From Sepioteuthis lessoniana (Eukaryota; Mollusca; Cephalopoda; Myopsida; Loliginidae), in contig OY757904.1 in NCBI GenBank assembly GCA_963585895.1, positions 164,231,471 to 164,295,470 on the forward strand: DNA of 64,000 nucleotides, in the 5' to 3' direction. This document shows positions 46,691-58,580 of this stretch, in pieces (within the stretch, counting starts at the first letter, position 1; every line of letters starts with the position of its first letter). The notes below the pieces were generated by a model, which did not search any database, had not been told where the DNA came from, and worked only from the letters and a program-made list of their open reading frames with translations. The position numbers and the translations under genes are program-made.

Positions 46691-47593
46691 TATGAGGATC
46701 ATTAAATAAGTTTCCAGACTTTTTTCGTATGGGCACTTTTATTGATAGTACACACATGAAACTCTAGTCCCCCTCGAAGTAATCTCCTCCGGCTGCAATG
46801 CACTTGTTGTACCGTTCTAACAAATTCTGGAAGGCTCCATGGAAGTACTCTTGTGTGAGCGTGTCAATGACCTTCGTCACAGCCTCTTTCATCTCCTCAA
46901 TTGTCTCATAACGACAGCCTCTGAGCTTAGGGAATAACCAAAAGTCACAGGGAGCAAGATCTGGACAATAGGGAGGGCGAGGAACTGTCTTGTCCATCTT
47001 GATCAAATAGTATGTGATACGGATGGAGTTGTGGACTGGTGCATTGTCTTGGTGGAAATGCCACTGAGCCGATTTGAAGAGTGTTGGCCTCTTCCGACGG
47101 AATCTCTTCCTGAACTCCCTTAAAACCTCAACATAGTAACCCTGACCCTAACCCTTTGGCCAATCAACTCTGGTCTATTGACTTCCTTACTCCCCCCACA
47201 CCTCTCATCATCCCTCAAAGACTCCCTGCCTTCCGTGAATCTCTTATGCCACTCAAAAACTGATGCTCGAATCATGAAAGATGGTCGAAAAGCAGTCTGA
47301 AGCATTCCTTACGTTTCTGTGGCATTTTTTCCAAGTTTAAAACAGAATTTTATTGCATATCGTTCTTCTAAAGTGTCCTCACGATTGCATTTTTAAAATT
47401 CACCAGCTGTGACAATCAGGCTTTAGTAGGGTGTATTCCAATTCCTGCTGCAGCTGTTGATTTGAACCTGAAATCATAAAAATTGGTCAGTCATCTCATA
47501 ATATGTATAGTAATAACATACTGACTTTTCAAGAGTACAACAATTTGAAATGCCTGTACAAAAAAATTCTGGAAACATTGATTTCACCACGTA
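46691..47593 (-). mobile_element. Internally deleted mariner, copy 2, with both ends
   Basis: About 903 bp. The left end is TATGAGGATCATTAAATAAG and the right end, reversed, TACGTGGTGAAATCAATGTT, both diverged from the ends of the 8364-9702 element. The minus strand carries an N-terminal transposase fragment (47120-47305 and upstream, with a frameshift), the hexamer-filled junction at 47137-47154, and a C-terminal fragment (46764-47006, PHPPYCPDLAPCDFWLFPKL and ERYNKCIAAGGDYFEGD). The length equals the full element minus the 437-bp deletion. It is the same derivative as 1-805. Confidence 0.92.
47137..47154 (-). other. Telomere-like hexamer filler at the mariner deletion junction
   Basis: On the minus strand it reads GGGTTA GGGTCA GGGTTA, at exactly the same breakpoint as 383-400. 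Its single deviation (T to C in the second hexamer) differs from the deviation in copy 1. The common ancestor therefore probably had three perfect GGGTTA units. Confidence 0.9.
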
Positions 47594-48480
47594 CTTCAAA
47601 GGTCTCTAATGAAGAGCGGACTCACTTCAGTAATAATGGTTTATGAGACAAACCTTACTGTATATTTGACCCGTCAAAATATAGAAAAAATTACCACTTG
47701 TAAAAGTGATTAGAAAATGTTAGAATTATCTTTGATAAAATATAAAACTTTCTCTTTTTTTAGTGTCATGCAAGATTGCTTTTTTATTATTCAAACTTTA
47801 ATTCACAGCCAAAATGAAAATTAATGGGTCAATCAAATTTTATCGTAATGTCAAAGGGACTATTTCAATTCGAGTAATGTTGATTAATCTTTCTAGTTTT
47901 ATGTAACTTAGTCATAAAAAGCATCATACATTTGTCTGACTTTTGCACGTGACCTGCTGCAAGTATTTTTGTGGTTCTGGGCATACAAAGCATGAAATTG
48001 CTTCAGTTAACTTCTAAATCAAAATTTGCGGGGTAATTTTATTTCTTCCGGTCTTCTGTTTAAATTGCAAAGCAAAACAGAATGCGGATTCTCATGTTCA
48101 ACTTTCTTATCGGAATTAAATTTTGTTAATGATATTTTTGGAAATAGTAACATCAGTAATTTTAGCATTACACGTAAGAAAATAAGACGATTCTTTAAAA
48201 GTCTGCTTGGAAGCTGAGATTGGTGTTAGGAGTTAGAGCCAACATTTACACGCTGGTTTTCAAGGCAGACTGGTTATCATCACTTTGGAAAATATAACTA
48301 TACTGTCTTCTGACTTTTATTTTCTTCAGTTTAACATTGTGTTGTACTAAACTCGGAATGTTGTTTGTTGAAAATAATCAATTAAAATACACTAATAAAA
48401 AGATGAAGAATTAGTTTTTAGATAGTAATATAAAAATATTATTTTTCAGTTTCCTGGTTTTGTATTGGTGTTATTCTTTT
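47594..48480. other. No gene recognised
   Basis: AT-rich DNA. The 63-codon frame at 48026 shows no recognisable features. Confidence 0.55.
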
Positions 48481-48485
48481 ATTTC

Positions 48486-48640
48486 TGTTATGATGTATTC
48501 GAATCAAGGGTCCTCACTAAGTTTCGTTGTGGTAGTGATCGTTCCACCTGTGACCCATCATTTCTCTCACGTTTTCTTATATGGAGGATATACACTCACA
48601 TATGCTAATGAGAAACATTCCTATTGATTATATCACTACA
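48486..48640 (-). repeat. 3' LTR of Gypsy B, about 155 bp
   Basis: It shares cgttgtggtagtgatcgttc, ttttcttatatggaggatat and tgctaatgagaaacattc with the split 5' LTR. On the minus strand it starts TGTAGTGATAT, just after a purine-rich AGGGAGA tract. Confidence 0.88.
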
Positions 48641-51600
48641 TCTCCCTATAACGAAGTGGCCTTATTCCCTTAGTCTTTCTATAACTTCTTTTAAATATCC
48701 GTGGGGGAGTCCTGCGTAAAGGAGATTGTGGTCTGATTTCGTCTTCGCTAGATTCATCATACTGCGTGTCAGACCCGGCTACATTTCGATTCCCCGTAGT
48801 ATCATTGCCGAGTTATTTCCGTTCTTCATAATAAAATTCGCTTCCTCTGGGTCAGCTTCCTTGATTTTTTTATACTATATCTTCTCATTTGTCGAAAACG
48901 ACATTGTAATAGTTCTTATTTGTCTTCCTATCAAAGCAGAAGGACTTTGTACTTTCCCAGCATGTGGGATTGATCTATAAATATCAAAAGATTTGGTAAA
49001 TAAGTCTCTGAAAGGTTCAAATGCTTTTAAGCCCATTTTTACTGTCCTGGCCATCCTCTCCACAATCCAATTTGATTGTAGATGATATGGGGGTGTTTTA
49101 TAAGGTGTGCATTCGATTTTCCTCAACTCGGTGCACAAACCTACTTCACAAAATTCAGGAGCATTATTTGATACGAAGATTTTTGGGACCCCATTCCGTG
49201 AGAATATTACTCGTAAAATTTGTTTTATCGTCTCTGTTTTTTCATCACAAACCCGAATAAACTCAGTCCATCCCGACAATGAGTCCACTAAAATTAGTTA
49301 TAGTCCTATCTCACTGATGTTGGCATGATCCATGTGAACCCTTTTCCACGGTTCTTTTTCTGTTGGCCAAGAATGTTTGTTTTTTGTTGAAAATCTTTTA
49401 TCTTTATACATTTCGGGCATTTTTTTAATGTACTGTTCCATGTCTCTCGGGTATCCTGGCCACCAAGCTTCTAATTTCAATCTTTTTTGAGTTGTTGTAA
49501 TTCCACAATGAATATCGCCGAGTACATTCTTTATTACCTCACTTCTCATTCTTTGTGGTGGAACTATGAAACCTCCATTATATATAACCGCTTTTTCCTG
49601 AGTCAATTTATGTCTCACCTCCTTGCATGGTCTTTCTGCTTGCGAAGAGTTACTCCCATCTATTTCTTTTTATTCTATTAGAAATTCTGCTCATTACAGG
49701 ATCTTGTAATATTTCTTCTTTTAGACGTAAAGCATCGGCTTCAACCCAATGTAATATCTCTTCTGTGTCTTCGTTTATTTCTTTTTGCTCGTTAACAAAC
49801 GTCAATCTTGATACAGCATCAAAGTGTGGAATAGTGCTTCCTTTCACATATACAGTATCAAAATCGAAAGCCATGAGTTTTATCGCCCATTTCAAAATTC
49901 TAGCCGATGTAACCTTTGGTTACTCCTTTCTGGGGTTAAAAATAAACTCCAAAGGTCGATGGTCAGATTTTAACAAAAATTTTTCGATCTAATAAAAACT
50001 GCCAAGCTCTTTCTGTGCTCCAGACAATCGCCAACGCTTCCTTTTCAATATTTGAATAATCAACTTCTGCCTTGATTAATTTTCTGGAAAAGTACATGAT
50101 TGGATGATCTTCTTTTGATAAAATCGCAGAAACAGTGCGTTCACTGACAGTTATTAATGTTATTTCCTTTTGGGGATCAAAAATTTTCACAATTGGCTTC
50201 TCCATTAGTGCCTTTTTTTTTTTAGCTTATTGAAAGCTCTCTCCTGTTCTGGAGTCCATTTAAACTCACAATTCTTTTTTCTCAAATCATTAAATGATTC
50301 AATTAATTCCGAACATTTTGGCAAATATTTTCTGTAAAAATTGGCCAACCCCCAAATAGATTCTAATTCTTTTTGCTTGAGGGGATATCTACTTCCTTTA
50401 TTTCATTCAATAAGTTGAGATCTGGTGAGATACCTTGTTTTGATATCTGAAAACCCAAATAATTTATCACGTCACAATTGAATTTACATTTATCTCGGTT
50501 TATACTTATTCCGGCTTTTTAAAATTTGTTCAAAACATGTTTGGTTCTTTGTTCGAATTCTTTTTTTACTTGAGGCTCCTGTACAAACGTCATCTTGATA
50601 AATTATCGCGTTTTTCACCTCTCCCCTTAGTATATTTTCCATGGCTCTGTGAAATATTGATGATGCTGTTTTTATCTCGTACAGCATACGCGTCCAACGT
50701 AATAATCCCAGGGGGTGTTAATTCTCTTCACTCCCTTAAACTTTTTGTCGATCTGTATCTGGTTATAAGCCAATTTTAAGTCAATTTTGTAAAATATTTT
50801 TTGCCCGTTAAGTTATGTAAAATAGTTTCTACGTTTGAAATGGGAAACGAATCAGAGCACATTTTATGATTAACTTTAATTTTATAAACACCACAAATTC
50901 TCAAATCTCCATCAGCTTTTCTCGAAATAACGATTAGAGATGTCCAATTACTACCTCCTTTTGGTACATGTTCCAAACTTCCTTGTTTCACCATTTGCTT
51001 TAACTTCCCATTAACCAAGAGTAGAAACTGAATTGGTATCCTACGAGATTCAGAGTAGGAGGGGGAAATATTTCCTTTCAATCGAATTGTGGCTTCAAAT
51101 CCTTTTAATACACCAACTTTTTGTTCTTCTGATTGCCAGTTATCAATTAACTTGGTTGTATCTATTTTTAGGATGTCGGTGCCAATTAGGCCAGGGTTTT
51201 TGAAACAATCAACTACAATTATAGGTATGATTTCAATATTCTCCTTATCTGCAAAAGTGGTTTTAAACTGTCCTAAGGTAGTAATGCATGAACCATCAAA
51301 TTGTCTGAGTTCTAAATAACTTCTTTTAAATTTTGGTCGACCCTTTTCTTGCCAAAAATTCTTCAGTATTAAAGCGTCGTCACTACCCGTGCCAATTTGC
51401 ATAGGAAAGGGTATGCCATTTAATTTTACTACTTGTTTATCTTTCTTCTTTGTCCCCTACTTGGTATACGTCTTCTTGAGAGTCAACTTTAAAAAAAAAT
51501 TACACATGGATTGAAAATGATTCAGCTTATTGCAGTTGTATCAGGTTCGTCCAAAAGTAAGGCAGTTCAACTTTCTAAGTTGTGTTTGAAATTGCAGAAC

Positions 51601-52250
51601 TTACATTTATTAACCTCTATATTTAGCAACACGCCAGAACCACGCTGTAAAGTTTCCTCCTCTTGGAACTATACTGTTGACGTGTGTTGTTTCACTGAAG
51701 TTCGAATCATTTCTAATTGTTACACGAATTCAACGCATGCTTCCAGTGTCATATTGTCGCCCTGGAGACACTCCAAAATTTTATTTTTCGGATCCACATC
51801 GTGCAAGCCTTCAATAAAACGCAACCGAATTAACTCCTCTTCAATGGTCATATTTTTTGTACCTAATTTTTCAAATTCCCAAAATTTTGAGGCTTCCTTC
51901 AGTCTATGAAGATAAGACCTTACCGATTCATTTGAATTTTGCATTTTAAATAGAAACTTGGTTCTTTCAGCAATGACTTACGTTTTCGGCCTCAAATTAT
52001 TTCTTATAATTTGCTTTATTTCTTGGAAGTGAGCTCTTCCAAATCTTTTGGATACACCATAATCGATATCTTCATTATGGCTTCACACTCCGCAGAGGTA
52101 AAAAATAAATCTGTTATTTCATTTGCACCTCCTACGTTTCTTTTGTCACGCAGAGTTTTTGTTCTGGCATATGTTTCAAAACACTTTAATTACATTTCTT
52201 CGTAATCTGATTCTTTCAGTCTGGTCAATGATCCTATCAACGACGCCATA

Positions 52251-52322
52251 TGGTTATGATGTATACTAATCAAGAGTCCTCGTGAAGCTTCATTGTGGTA
52301 ATGATCATTCCACCGGTGTCTT
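52251..52322 (-). repeat. 5' LTR of Gypsy B, inner part
   Basis: It aligns with about 48486-48545 and stops at the LINE insertion. Its last 21 bp (52302-52322) are the left copy of the LINE target duplication. Confidence 0.82.
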
Positions 52323-52935
52323 TATTTCCAAAAGATGAAAAATGAAAAATAACAAATTTTGGAAGCACAAGGCTCCAGGTTATTTGGAGGGGAAGGGTAG
52401 CGGTCATGTATTGATTGAAAAACCATGAAACTAAGGGGTCCCCAGCTAGCCACATTCCCCGACCCATTCATACAATACAATAAGGCGTTCATCCTTGGCC
52501 AGACACGCCGCAACCACCAAAATACCGCATTTACTCTATGAGAAAATCCTACTTAAAAATCCCCAATAGAAGATGTATGAATTTTACTTACAAAATATGA
52601 TATATGTATACAATTGATAAAGAGATGATGAGATGGAAGAATATCCCAAAAGAATGAGATAAAATAGAACAAAATAAAAACCCGTTTGGTGACACTCCCA
52701 TCCCAACGATGCCCCCTTTCGTCCGACCAGGCTCGCTGCATGCTCCCACCTTCTGTCGAGTGTTATGCGATCCAAGTGTTTTCTATTGCATCTAATTTTG
52801 ACTCAAAACTGATGCCTAAATAACAAAATCAGATCACGATGAGAAAAGTTTGCATCGTCATTCACTCCCTTCTTTCACGTCGTCCAAATCACCATTTTCG
52901 CAACAGCTAGGATCGGGAGAAACACCATGCGCTTC

Positions 52936-55724
52936 TCACCTTGAAACTGAGGTAAAACGTGGTCTACGACGTAACCAACGTCGAGTAGCACGAGCTGATT
53001 GGTTTTGAAGCGGACCGTTCACTCTCCGACATGATTTCAAAACGGACGAACTCGCTTGCGGTAGTAGAAAGCGAGCAAAGCCGTTTCTTCGAAGCCACTG
53101 CCGCAGCGAGGTCAATAAGAAAAGTCTGCTAGGCCCGCTTTGTAATTCACGTTGAAAAGGGGCAACGCATTCTGTGCAAGCCACCAGGTGAGCGAGAACT
53201 CGTTCAAGAATTACGCCCAATTCTAATGCGAGCGAACCTCCTCCATCAGCCGATCTGATCCATGAGAGGATCCGAAGCAGAACCCACCATTAAATTCCGA
53301 TACAGTTCCTTTCGAGGCCGAGAAGGTTGCGAAGGGCCTTACGGCATTCAAGGACAAACGGTGCTTTGCCCTGCTTACGTTCAGCTTTGGGGTCTGACTA
53401 AAGGTTAGGAAAAGTTTGCTCGCCTTTTGCCTTCACACCGTGTCCTTCGACGAGGATCAACCCAAGTAAGCCAGTCTTTCAGTAAACCAGTGACTCTCCA
53501 AATCAGGCATACCTAGACCCCCATTATGAGGACTGACAACAGACCTGTCTACGGACCATCGGCCTTTGTCCTCCCCAAACTAATTTGGAGAGGGATCGAT
53601 GAAGCGCCAGCCGATGATTCTTAGGTAGAGGAAGTTTAGAAAAACGGCAAAGGATCAAGGGGAAAATGTACACGGCACACATCTTCGTCTTGCTCTTTAA
53701 GGACAACCGCCTTCGAAGCCAAGTAGCCTCTTTGGTATCTACCTTAGCCTGTACCTCCGACTAATTTCGCTCCAGTTGGAGACCGGGTCCGAACCACATT
53801 CCGAGGATGCGTACAGGTCCGTCACTCTAGTGGAAAGGTCCTGGCCCTCCAGGCACCAAGCCTCAAACCTTCGCTCTTGTCAAAGTTGATCTTAGCCCTT
53901 GCTATCTGTTCGTACCTCACCTTCGTACCACCTGCTTTACTGCTTTTATGTCCGAACGGGGGACACAAAGACAGTGATATCATCTGCGAACGCGGATACT
54001 TTTGCTGAAAGAGGGGCAGAAAGAGGGATTCGCCGCAGGACCGGACCTGCCTTCTCATGCCTAAGCCTACGAAGCAGGAGCTCCAAAGGGAGTAAATAGA
54101 GACAGGGGTAGCCCTGCCGAACAGACCGCTCGATCACGAAAGCCTCCAAGCGCTTCCCGTTAACATGCACCACTGCCTGTGGGTTGTGTTACATCGTACT
54201 AATCCATTTGCAGAATCCCGGTTGGAACCGATGGTCAACCCTATCGAAGGCTTATGACAATCTGCAAACGGTTCGCTAAAACCCGGGCTAAAATCTTTAA
54301 CTCCGTGTTAAGCAGAGTTATGGGCCTATAGTCGTCTAAGTCCTCCCAAACATGCCTGCCACCTTTCTTTAGCAATGTGATCACGCCCTTGTAAGTGCTA
54401 CCTGGAATGGCTCCCTGGGTGAACCAGTGGTTAAACATCACGTACTTCGCTTTCAGTAACCAAACCCTCACAGCTAGCCCCTTCAGCTTCCTCAAGGCGG
54501 GGGAAGTCGGCTAAATAGCTACGAAACTCCTGAACCGAGAGGTCATGACAGCGAGCAAAGCGATCACAGAAGTGCGTCCGAAAGACGTCGTGCATTTCAT
54601 TATTCGACCCGAGCACGTGCCCGTCCGGGGACTTGACCTATTTGATATACCGAGAGAGAAACCTACGTACTTTTTCCTCACGCGCTGACGAGTTGCATTT
54701 TACGGATTCGTTGGTAACTCTTTTTAACCTTGATCTAACTACGTGTCGCTAGCCTCGTGCTCAAGGTCCCGTCTAGCTAAATCTACGGCTACGGAACCCC
54801 ACCTTTCTTCACCGCCGGAGAAAGCTTATCTTTTTAAGATTTTGCCACCTTGGTCCTATCTAAATCGAGCTGTCGATCGTATTTGGGGGCGAAATCTCTA
54901 ATCCTATGTTCAAGTTATCCCCACAACTTATTCCCGCTAACCACCCCCTACAAATATCAGCTGAACTAGGGATTCCAGCCGGGCCAGAAGTCCCGTATCT
55001 TCACTTCCAGTAGCCTATCAGCTAACCGCCGACTGACCCTAACAATCCTATGGTCAGTCTGCCCTAAACAATGGAACGTGGGACACGTGACAGAATCAGT
55101 GTCAGCTCTTCTGACTTACACTCTGTCCAGATAAGATCTGGCACGAACAGAGAGCGAACTATCTTGCCACGTCCACATCTCTAACCCTGAGTGATCCAGA
55201 CGAAAATTGTCGACCAAGTCGTGACAAGCAATTAAGTCGATTAGGCAGCTATCACACCCTCCCGACCCCCCTCCCGACCTTGTCTATATTGGTATCAAGG
55301 ATCGCATTCCAATCACCCACTAAAACTATCCGTTTCGGATTGTTGAGGAACGGCGCTAAACACCGAAAAAAGGAAACCCTCTCTGCAGCGATATCAGGCG
55401 CATAAACCGCGGCCACACGGAACTCGAAGATTTTAACGGCAACATCGGCCACAACCAGCCGGCCCCCGTTATCTGCAAGAACAAAATTTACATCAGCATT
55501 GAGCCTACGTCCAATTAGCAAAGAGACCCAACTCTGCTACTGCTACCGTATGCTGAAAGGACGACAGTCATCCTCCACCACTCGACAGTCTGCTGCGCAA
55601 CTGCAGTGAGTCTCTTGCACTGCAGCAACATTCAACTGAGACTCGAGAGTTCACCAAGCAATCACGCACACTTACTTGGATCCCTCAGTCCCCTCACATC
55701 CAAAGTTGCAAGGTTTAGAGCCAT
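52936..55724 (-). pseudogene. Tx1-type LINE ORF2: endonuclease and reverse transcriptase, broken
   Basis: Frames in order on the minus strand: 55252-55521 endonuclease (YAPDIAAERVSFFRCL, VLVGDWNAIL); 54241-54495 RT fingers (DLDDYRPITLLNTELKILAR, VLANRLQ); 53946-54173 RT palm (RSVRQGYPCLYLLPLELLL, SAFADDITVFVS, with the FADD catalytic pair intact); 53822-54058 with NFDKSEGLRLGAW; near 53800 a DGPVRILGMWFGP block; 53524-53706 and 52936-53220 the C-terminal region. The order and wording of these blocks fit Tx1-group LINEs. Frames change repeatedly, so it is a pseudogene. Confidence 0.85.
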
Positions 55725-56299
55725 CAAACCCACTTACTCTTGACGGGAGTTATGATGCCGACGGCGTGTCGTAGAGAACCGGTGCCGAGTTCAGTAGTTA
55801 CGGGGCCATCACTGGACAGTCATCCGACATCAAGAGGGAACCGCAACTTTAGTGACCTATAAAAACAAGGGTGAACGTAAATCGGGACCCTGCCCGAACA
55901 ATGAGACATAATCTTACGGAGTGAGGAGTGCTCTAACTCCGACAATCTTATGTCCGCCCGACTGGTCTTTTCGAGAAATTTCCACACGCCTTTTGTGCGG
56001 CTTCCAACCGAACGAACGAAGGTGGTCACTTCGTCTAGCGAGAGTCTGTTCATAGATCTAGACCTGGAGAAAAACCTGGGGGTAACAGAGAGGGAAGAGT
56101 CGGGGAGAAGGGAACTTCATGATGAAGAGATTGTCGGTGGATTTTTGCAGTGGGGTTCTCTGAAGAGGGGGGATTGCTGGGGATGTTTTGGTGTGGAATT
56201 TTTCCCACTGGGGATTGTTGAAGTGTCGGTTGATAAGATAGAAACTGTGCTGGGGGCAACTGTGGTGTGACTTTTGGGGTAACTGGGGGTGAATTTCAT

Positions 56300-57579
56300 T
56301 TTCTTTGGAGGGGGTAGGCTGTATACACATTTTTTTTAGTCTGATTTTCCCCACTATCTCTCCTTTTTAAATTTACTGTTGGTTCCATCTCCTCTGGCTG
56401 CTCTACCTCTGTGTTCTTCTTTTTCCTTTTTCTTTTGTTTTTTCAGGGGGTGATGGAGGCTGTTTTGTTGCTATTCTTTCTGCTGATTCTACTGTTTTTG
56501 TTGTGTCTGTTGTAGTTTCGACTGTTGCTGTTCTAGTAGCTGTTTCTTTTGTTGATGATCCTGTTCCTGTTGCGGGTGCTGCTTCTGATGCTGTTGTTCT
56601 GGATGGATGCTTCTTTTTCCTGGTGACCTGGGCCCATCTCTCCTCAGGACCGCTTTGATGGTCTCCAGGTTCCAGGGCATATTTGGTGATTGGGCTGGTG
56701 GATTTGTCCTTTGTGTGCTATCGTTGTTGTTATTGTTGGTTGATGGATTCTAGCTGCTTGCAGGACCAGCAGAGTGGCTGCATTCCCTCTACGACCACCA
56801 TCATCTGCTGGTCCTTGTTGGTCAATATGTGCGGGATGGCCTGGAATCCTTCCCTGTTCATGCAAACATTGATGGCGTAGTCCCCCTGTGTCGTCTCATC
56901 CGTCGATCTTAACTGTTTTACTTTCTCCATGCTGCCATACAAGCTCAGGTAGGCAGTGAGGACGTCCCCATTTAGCTGAAATGGGAGGTTGCACAGGTTA
57001 CTTGTATTTGTCTTTTGCCTCTATTTCCGGTTGAAGCAGGAAATGCTTCGTGGAGACGTTACTGCCTGCCATTTTAACCGCCAGCTCTTCTGAGAGCAGC
57101 AGGACATCCCAGGTGGCGAAAGTACGTCGGCAAAAATGCCGGCATTGTATGCCTGCGGATTTCAGTAGCTCCTCAAACGTCTCCTTTTTAATTCCTGCCA
57201 ATCTTCAAGTCCTTAGATTGGTGATGATGAAGGACAGAGTCTTTGGCTCCACTTCTGCTTCTAATTCGGGAATAGGAAGAATTTCGTCCCCTTAGAAGTA
57301 CTGAGCATACTTCTCGACTGTTTCTTTCGTAATCTTGGGGGGACTTTTTCTTTATGGCTCTGAAGACTGGCGTTGCAGGGTTTGCTGGCGGTTTTTGTCC
57401 TGGTGGAATCGAGCCACCGGGAGTGATGTTACATTCGTTCTCTGTGAAGCTGGTAGCGATGGCCATTCTGATATTGATGTCGAGAGTCCAGCTACCGGCT
57501 CTTCCGGCTTCTTAGGGAAGGCTTCCAGTCAGTTGTCGTTGAATAGGTCCGTTTGTGTAGTGCTGATATTTTCCTCCAT
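56300..57579 (-). pseudogene. Tx1-type LINE ORF1, broken
   Basis: The start ATG at 57579 lies in the context GCAACTATGGAGG, which is conserved in the + strand copy. Frames include 57188-57466 (proline-rich, PPGQKPPANPATPVFRAIKK), 56998-57201 (MAGIKKETFEELLKSAGIQC, FCRRTFATWDVLLLSEELAV), 56730-56942 and a glutamine-rich stretch at 56489-56680. No enzymatic motif is expected; ORF1 proteins of this group bind RNA. Frameshifts separate the pieces. Confidence 0.75.
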
Positions 57580-57823
57580 AGTTGCAGAGCAACTAGGAGG
57601 AAAGCTGTTGACTTGCTGGAGCAGGCTGTTGTTGCTGTTGGTAGTTAAGAGGAGGCGGTAGGGGTGCTGAAATGCTGTGAATGAACTGTGAGAAAAAGAG
57701 CAAAAAGGCAAAAAAAGAAAATTATGGTCAGGCTGGCGCCTGGGTTCCCGTCAAGATTTGAAATTTAGAAATAACAAAACAAGGACGGAGTGCGCGCGTA
57801 CGTGATCGTTCCACCTGTATCTT

Positions 57824-57907
57824 ATCATTTCTCTCATGTTTTCTTTTATGGAGGATATACACTCACAGATGCTAATGAGAAACATTCACACTGGTTATAT
57901 CTCTACA
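57824..57907 (-). repeat. 5' LTR of Gypsy B, outer part
   Basis: It aligns with about 48556-48640 (ggaggatatacactcaca, gctaatgagaaacattc). On the minus strand it begins TGTAGAGATAT. The atttc duplication follows at 57908. Confidence 0.85.
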
Positions 57908-57912
57908 ATTTC

Positions 57913-58298
57913 TTAATTAGAAACATCTTCTCCAAGTTTTCAAAGGAATTAAACAAAATGTACAATTTCACTCTGTTAAATTGTTTCAAAGTCATTTTGA
58001 AACATGGGTTTCATGAAAGATCGTCATTTCTGTTTGCAAAACGAAGTTTTCTTGTTTCAAAATGAAGTTAAGTTATGGCACTCTTGTTTTTGAACTAACT
58101 CTTTGTCGTTCGTTAAAACCTTTAGACCGTCACAAACGTATCGATATTAGAAATATCACATGCTGATTAACTGAAAGAAGAAAAGTTTCTTACTTTGATT
58201 TGACAAGAGTTTGGCTTCGGTTGATCAAGATTATGAGCATTTAAAACTGGATTCACTGAGAATTTGTAGAAATAACAATAATAAATGAAGCAAATATT
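57913..58298. other. No gene recognised
   Basis: AT-rich DNA between the Gypsy B target duplication and a compound microsatellite. Confidence 0.6.
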
Positions 58299-58309
58299 CA
58301 CACACACAC

Positions 58310-58391
<82 letters not shown>
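58299..58391 (+). repeat. Compound (CA)n(TA)n(GA)n microsatellite
   Basis: CA at 58299-58312, TA at about 58314-58368, GA to 58391. The order is the same as at 12049-12190. Confidence 0.96.
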
Positions 58392-58482
58392 GGAGGGGGG
58401 ATGTCAGAAAAATAAAACATGAAAATCAACTTTTTTCATTTAAAATTTTAAACATATAAACACACGATCAAACTGTTTGACA

Positions 58483-58486
<4 letters not shown>

Positions 58487-58580
<94 letters not shown>
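58487..58580 (+). repeat. Compound (CA)n(TA)n microsatellite
   Basis: CA repeats at 58487-58565 with one TA interruption, then TA repeats to 58580. Confidence 0.96.

Larger units (their letters stand above)
52323..57802 (-). mobile_element. Long Tx1-type LINE inserted in the Gypsy B LTR
   Basis: About 5.5 kb with 5' UTR, two ORFs and 3' UTR, all on the minus strand. ORF1 starts at 57579 and extends to about 56300, with the FCRRTFATWDVLLLS block near 57110-57150 and a glutamine-rich end. ORF2 starts at about 55724 with the endonuclease (LNLATLDVRGLRDPSK, later VGDWNAILDTN), then the RT domain and a C-terminal region. The flanking 21-bp target duplication (tgatcattccaccggtgtc/tgatcgttccacctgtatc, each followed by tt; 52302-52322 and 57803-57823) has three mismatches. 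Numerous frameshifts and stops make it inactive. It has the same family traits as the + strand copy at 40430-42790. Confidence 0.88.
48481..57912 (-). mobile_element. Ty3/Gypsy-type LTR element B (fossil), split by a LINE
   Basis: A minus-strand element with a 3' LTR at 48486-48640 and a 5' LTR at 52251-52322 plus 57824-57907, separated by the Tx1-type LINE at 52323-57802. Both outer ends carry the 5-bp duplication atttc (48481-48485 and 57908-57912), and both outer LTR starts read TGTAG on the minus strand. Internal parts: gag (about 51700-52150), protease and RT (about 50300-51410), RNase H (about 49650-50210) and integrase (about 48700-49620, including the zinc-finger region near 49450). 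A primer-site-like TGGCGTCGTTG lies at about 52238-52248. It is broken in perhaps ten or more places. The LTR halves differ by roughly 15 percent, so it is old. Confidence 0.88.

Noticed and set aside
56050-56354. Proline- and lysine-rich minus-strand proteins
   Set aside because: They lie between ORF1 and ORF2 of the broken Tx1-type LINE and show no independent features.
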